Below, one piece after another: positions 62,345 through 64,000 of a stretch of 64,000 bases of DNA. This DNA comes from Microcebus murinus (Eukaryota; Chordata; Mammalia; Primates; Cheirogaleidae): NCBI RefSeq assembly GCF_040939455.1, contig NC_134115.1, positions 27,616,727 through 27,680,726 on the forward strand. The letters run 5' to 3'. How positions within the stretch are numbered: the first letter of the stretch is position 1; each line of letters begins with the position of its first letter. The notes beneath the pieces were generated by a model that saw nothing but the letters and a program-made list of their open reading frames with translations, did no database searches and was not told the DNA's origin. Both the position numbers and the translations under genes were made by a program.

Positions 62345-62756
62345 TGTAAGATACCGGGCTATAAGGACAATGGACACATTCCAGCTTCTGTTTACTGCTT
62401 GTTTGCTAACCGCAAGGCATTATGAGTACATAATGGGATGCAGAGGAAAAAGGCAAAGAACAGGGAAACCGGAGTCTCTCAGCTAGGACCCAGAACAGGT
62501 TAGAGCCTATCAGGGGTAGGATGAAGTAAGAATCACTGTAGGGGCAGGTGCATGACCAGTGTGTAAACAACTGAGTTATAAAAAGGGGGCTAACACACGA
62601 AGGAGGGTCCCTGCCCAGAGAAGAGGCCACTGCGCTGGCACTCTGGGGGCTCAGACCCTAGCTCGAGGTAGACAATAAAACTCTTTTTGATAATTACAGC
62701 CTCGGTGACTATGTCTCTCTGTCCTGCGGCCCTGTGAATCTCAAATATAACATCTG
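62341..62756 (+). mobile_element. solo class-I endogenous retrovirus LTR (408 bp), 4-bp target duplication
   Basis: The element 62345-62752 begins TGTAAGATACC and ends ATATAACA, with tctg on both sides (62341-62344, 62753-62756). Inside are a TATA-like ttataaaaaggg (62577-62588) and a polyadenylation word aataaa (62674-62679) followed by ctcttttt, a usual gammaretroviral LTR layout. A 4-bp duplication fits class-I ERVs. No internal genes are present, so LTR-LTR recombination has removed the provirus. Family not identified. Confidence 0.8.
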
Positions 62757-62942
62757 TTGATCAGATGAATTATTGTATGAGGTGGTAGATTTGATTACAG
62801 GCCTCTCTCTTCCTCTAGGCTGTAAGCTCTCAGGACAAAGGATTCTGACTTATTCATCCAGGTCTTCATACTGGTGTAGTGCTTGCCATAGAAGAAGGCA
62901 TTGAAATCAATATCTTGGAATGCATAAATAAATGAATGAACA
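62753..62942 (+). mobile_element. L2 tail resumption and a second L2 3' end
   Basis: 62753-62790 ('tctgttgatcagatgaatta') completes the L2 tail 'atttgttgaatgaatgaatt' broken by the LTR. 62800-62942 is another L2 end: 'taggctgtaagctctcagga', 'tagtgcttgccatagaagaa', 'gcataaataaatgaatgaac'. Confidence 0.6.
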
Positions 62943-62984
62943 TATGTTATCTATGCTAGAAGTTTTTACTCTTACATTCACATT

Positions 62985-63051
62985 AGAATAACCTGGGGTT
63001 CCTGTTTCTGAATACTCTCAAAAAAAAAAAAAAAAAAAGAATAACCTGGGG
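62985..63051 (+). mobile_element. 39-bp retro-insertion (21 nt + poly(A)18) with 14-bp target duplication
   Basis: agaataacctgggg stands at 62985-62998 and 63038-63051. Between them lie ttcctgtttctgaatactctc and a run of 18 A. A unique 3'-end snippet plus poly(A) between perfect duplications is an extremely 5'-truncated retroposition. The 21 nt do not identify the parent RNA. Confidence 0.85.
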
Positions 63052-63077
63052 ACCTTTTAAAAACTGCAATGCCCCAT

Positions 63078-63656
<579 letters not shown>

Positions 63657-63829
63657 AGAGCCACTGATCCAAACTGTCGCTCAGGGCCATTCTGAGTGAT
63701 GTATTTTCAATTTCTGAAAAGTCAAGACTCATTGGCTTCGTGCTTTCACTTGACACTTCGCTAATTACATCCCGGCCTGCAGCTCGCCTTGCCCTCAGCG
63801 CCTGCTTCCTGCTATGTGTTCCCGTTCAG

Positions 63830-63961
63830 GTGCGCGCTGCTGTTATTGACTTGGGTGACATACATATTTGTGACACACAAATGGCAAAGGGAGTGATTAA
63901 ACCATTCCAGCAAGTCAGTGCCCGTGCAATGGACCTGCTAAAGCAGCAGAAGAAAGTCTAA
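63830..63961 (+). CDS. possible terminal coding exon, gene unknown
   Basis: An open segment of 43 codons ending in TAA (63959-63961) directly follows a good splice-acceptor-like sequence, 'ctgctatgtgttcccgttcag' with its AG at 63828-63829. The predicted end is charged and Lys/Gln-rich (…MDLLKQQKKV). The frame is open upstream to an ATG at 63740, so an unspliced 73-codon frame is the alternative. I do not recognise the protein. No polyadenylation signal is visible before the window ends at 64000. It may equally be chance. Confidence 0.2.
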   Translation: MRAAVIDLGDIHICDTQMAKGVIKPFQQVSARAMDLLKQQKKV

Positions 63962-64000
63962 AGTGCTACCTTTCCAGGTGCCATTTCCAGGAGCCTTCAC

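Overview
The window is nuclear DNA of a strepsirrhine primate, most likely a lemur. Nine Alu copies carry a linker box (AATTAATTGGCCAACTA with a flanking CTATAAATAGAAAG) that is typical of lemur/loris Alus and not of human ones. Two short LINE-1 copies share a 3' end unlike human L1. A 328-bp CpG-rich element at about 41 kb has the hallmarks of a piggyBac MITE, and piggyBac elements are known from the mouse lemur. Genus is not proven.

No complete protein-coding gene can be supported. The many open frames of 60-180 codons lie in repeats or in unremarkable AT-rich sequence. The only coding candidate is a 132-nt possible last exon at the right edge (63830-63961), which I cannot assign to a gene. 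The window reads as intergenic or deep intronic sequence built from layers of transposons.

Layout: 0-4 kb is mostly unique sequence with a MER5A fragment, a MIR and a 143-bp imperfect inverted repeat. 4.2-7.5 kb holds a 1.6-kb antisense L2 split by an Alu, an L1 tail, a MIR, and an old L1 piece with TA repeats and a 31-bp U2 snRNA fragment. 10-14 kb has three Alus and a MIR. 15.2-17.0 kb is a 5'-inverted (twin-primed) L1. 17-21.3 kb carries L2 and MIR relics. 23.8-32.9 kb is rich in old L1, including a 3.4-kb antisense L1M that itself received a short lemur L1 and a poly(A)-only insertion. 34-39.7 kb has MIRs, an MLT1A LTR, a hAT MITE and two Alus. 40.85-41.18 kb is the piggyBac-like element. 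44-54.5 kb has a lemur L1 tail, six Alu-derived copies, MIR and L2. 55.4-63.5 kb is a mosaic of L2, MIR, MLT1 LTRs, a solo class-I LTR sitting exactly in an L2 tail, a split MER5A and an Alu. It also carries two templated duplications: a nearly identical inverted copy of 56488-56866 at 58903-59288, and a 58-bp copy of L2 sequence inside an MLT1A LTR.

The most interesting signals are the young-looking piggyBac MITE, the inverted duplication with a template-switch junction, the 58-bp templated insertion, two poly(A)-dominated micro-insertions with clean target-site duplications, the U2 fragment, and a free left-arm Alu. Repeat family names come from memory of consensus sequences, not from a database search.
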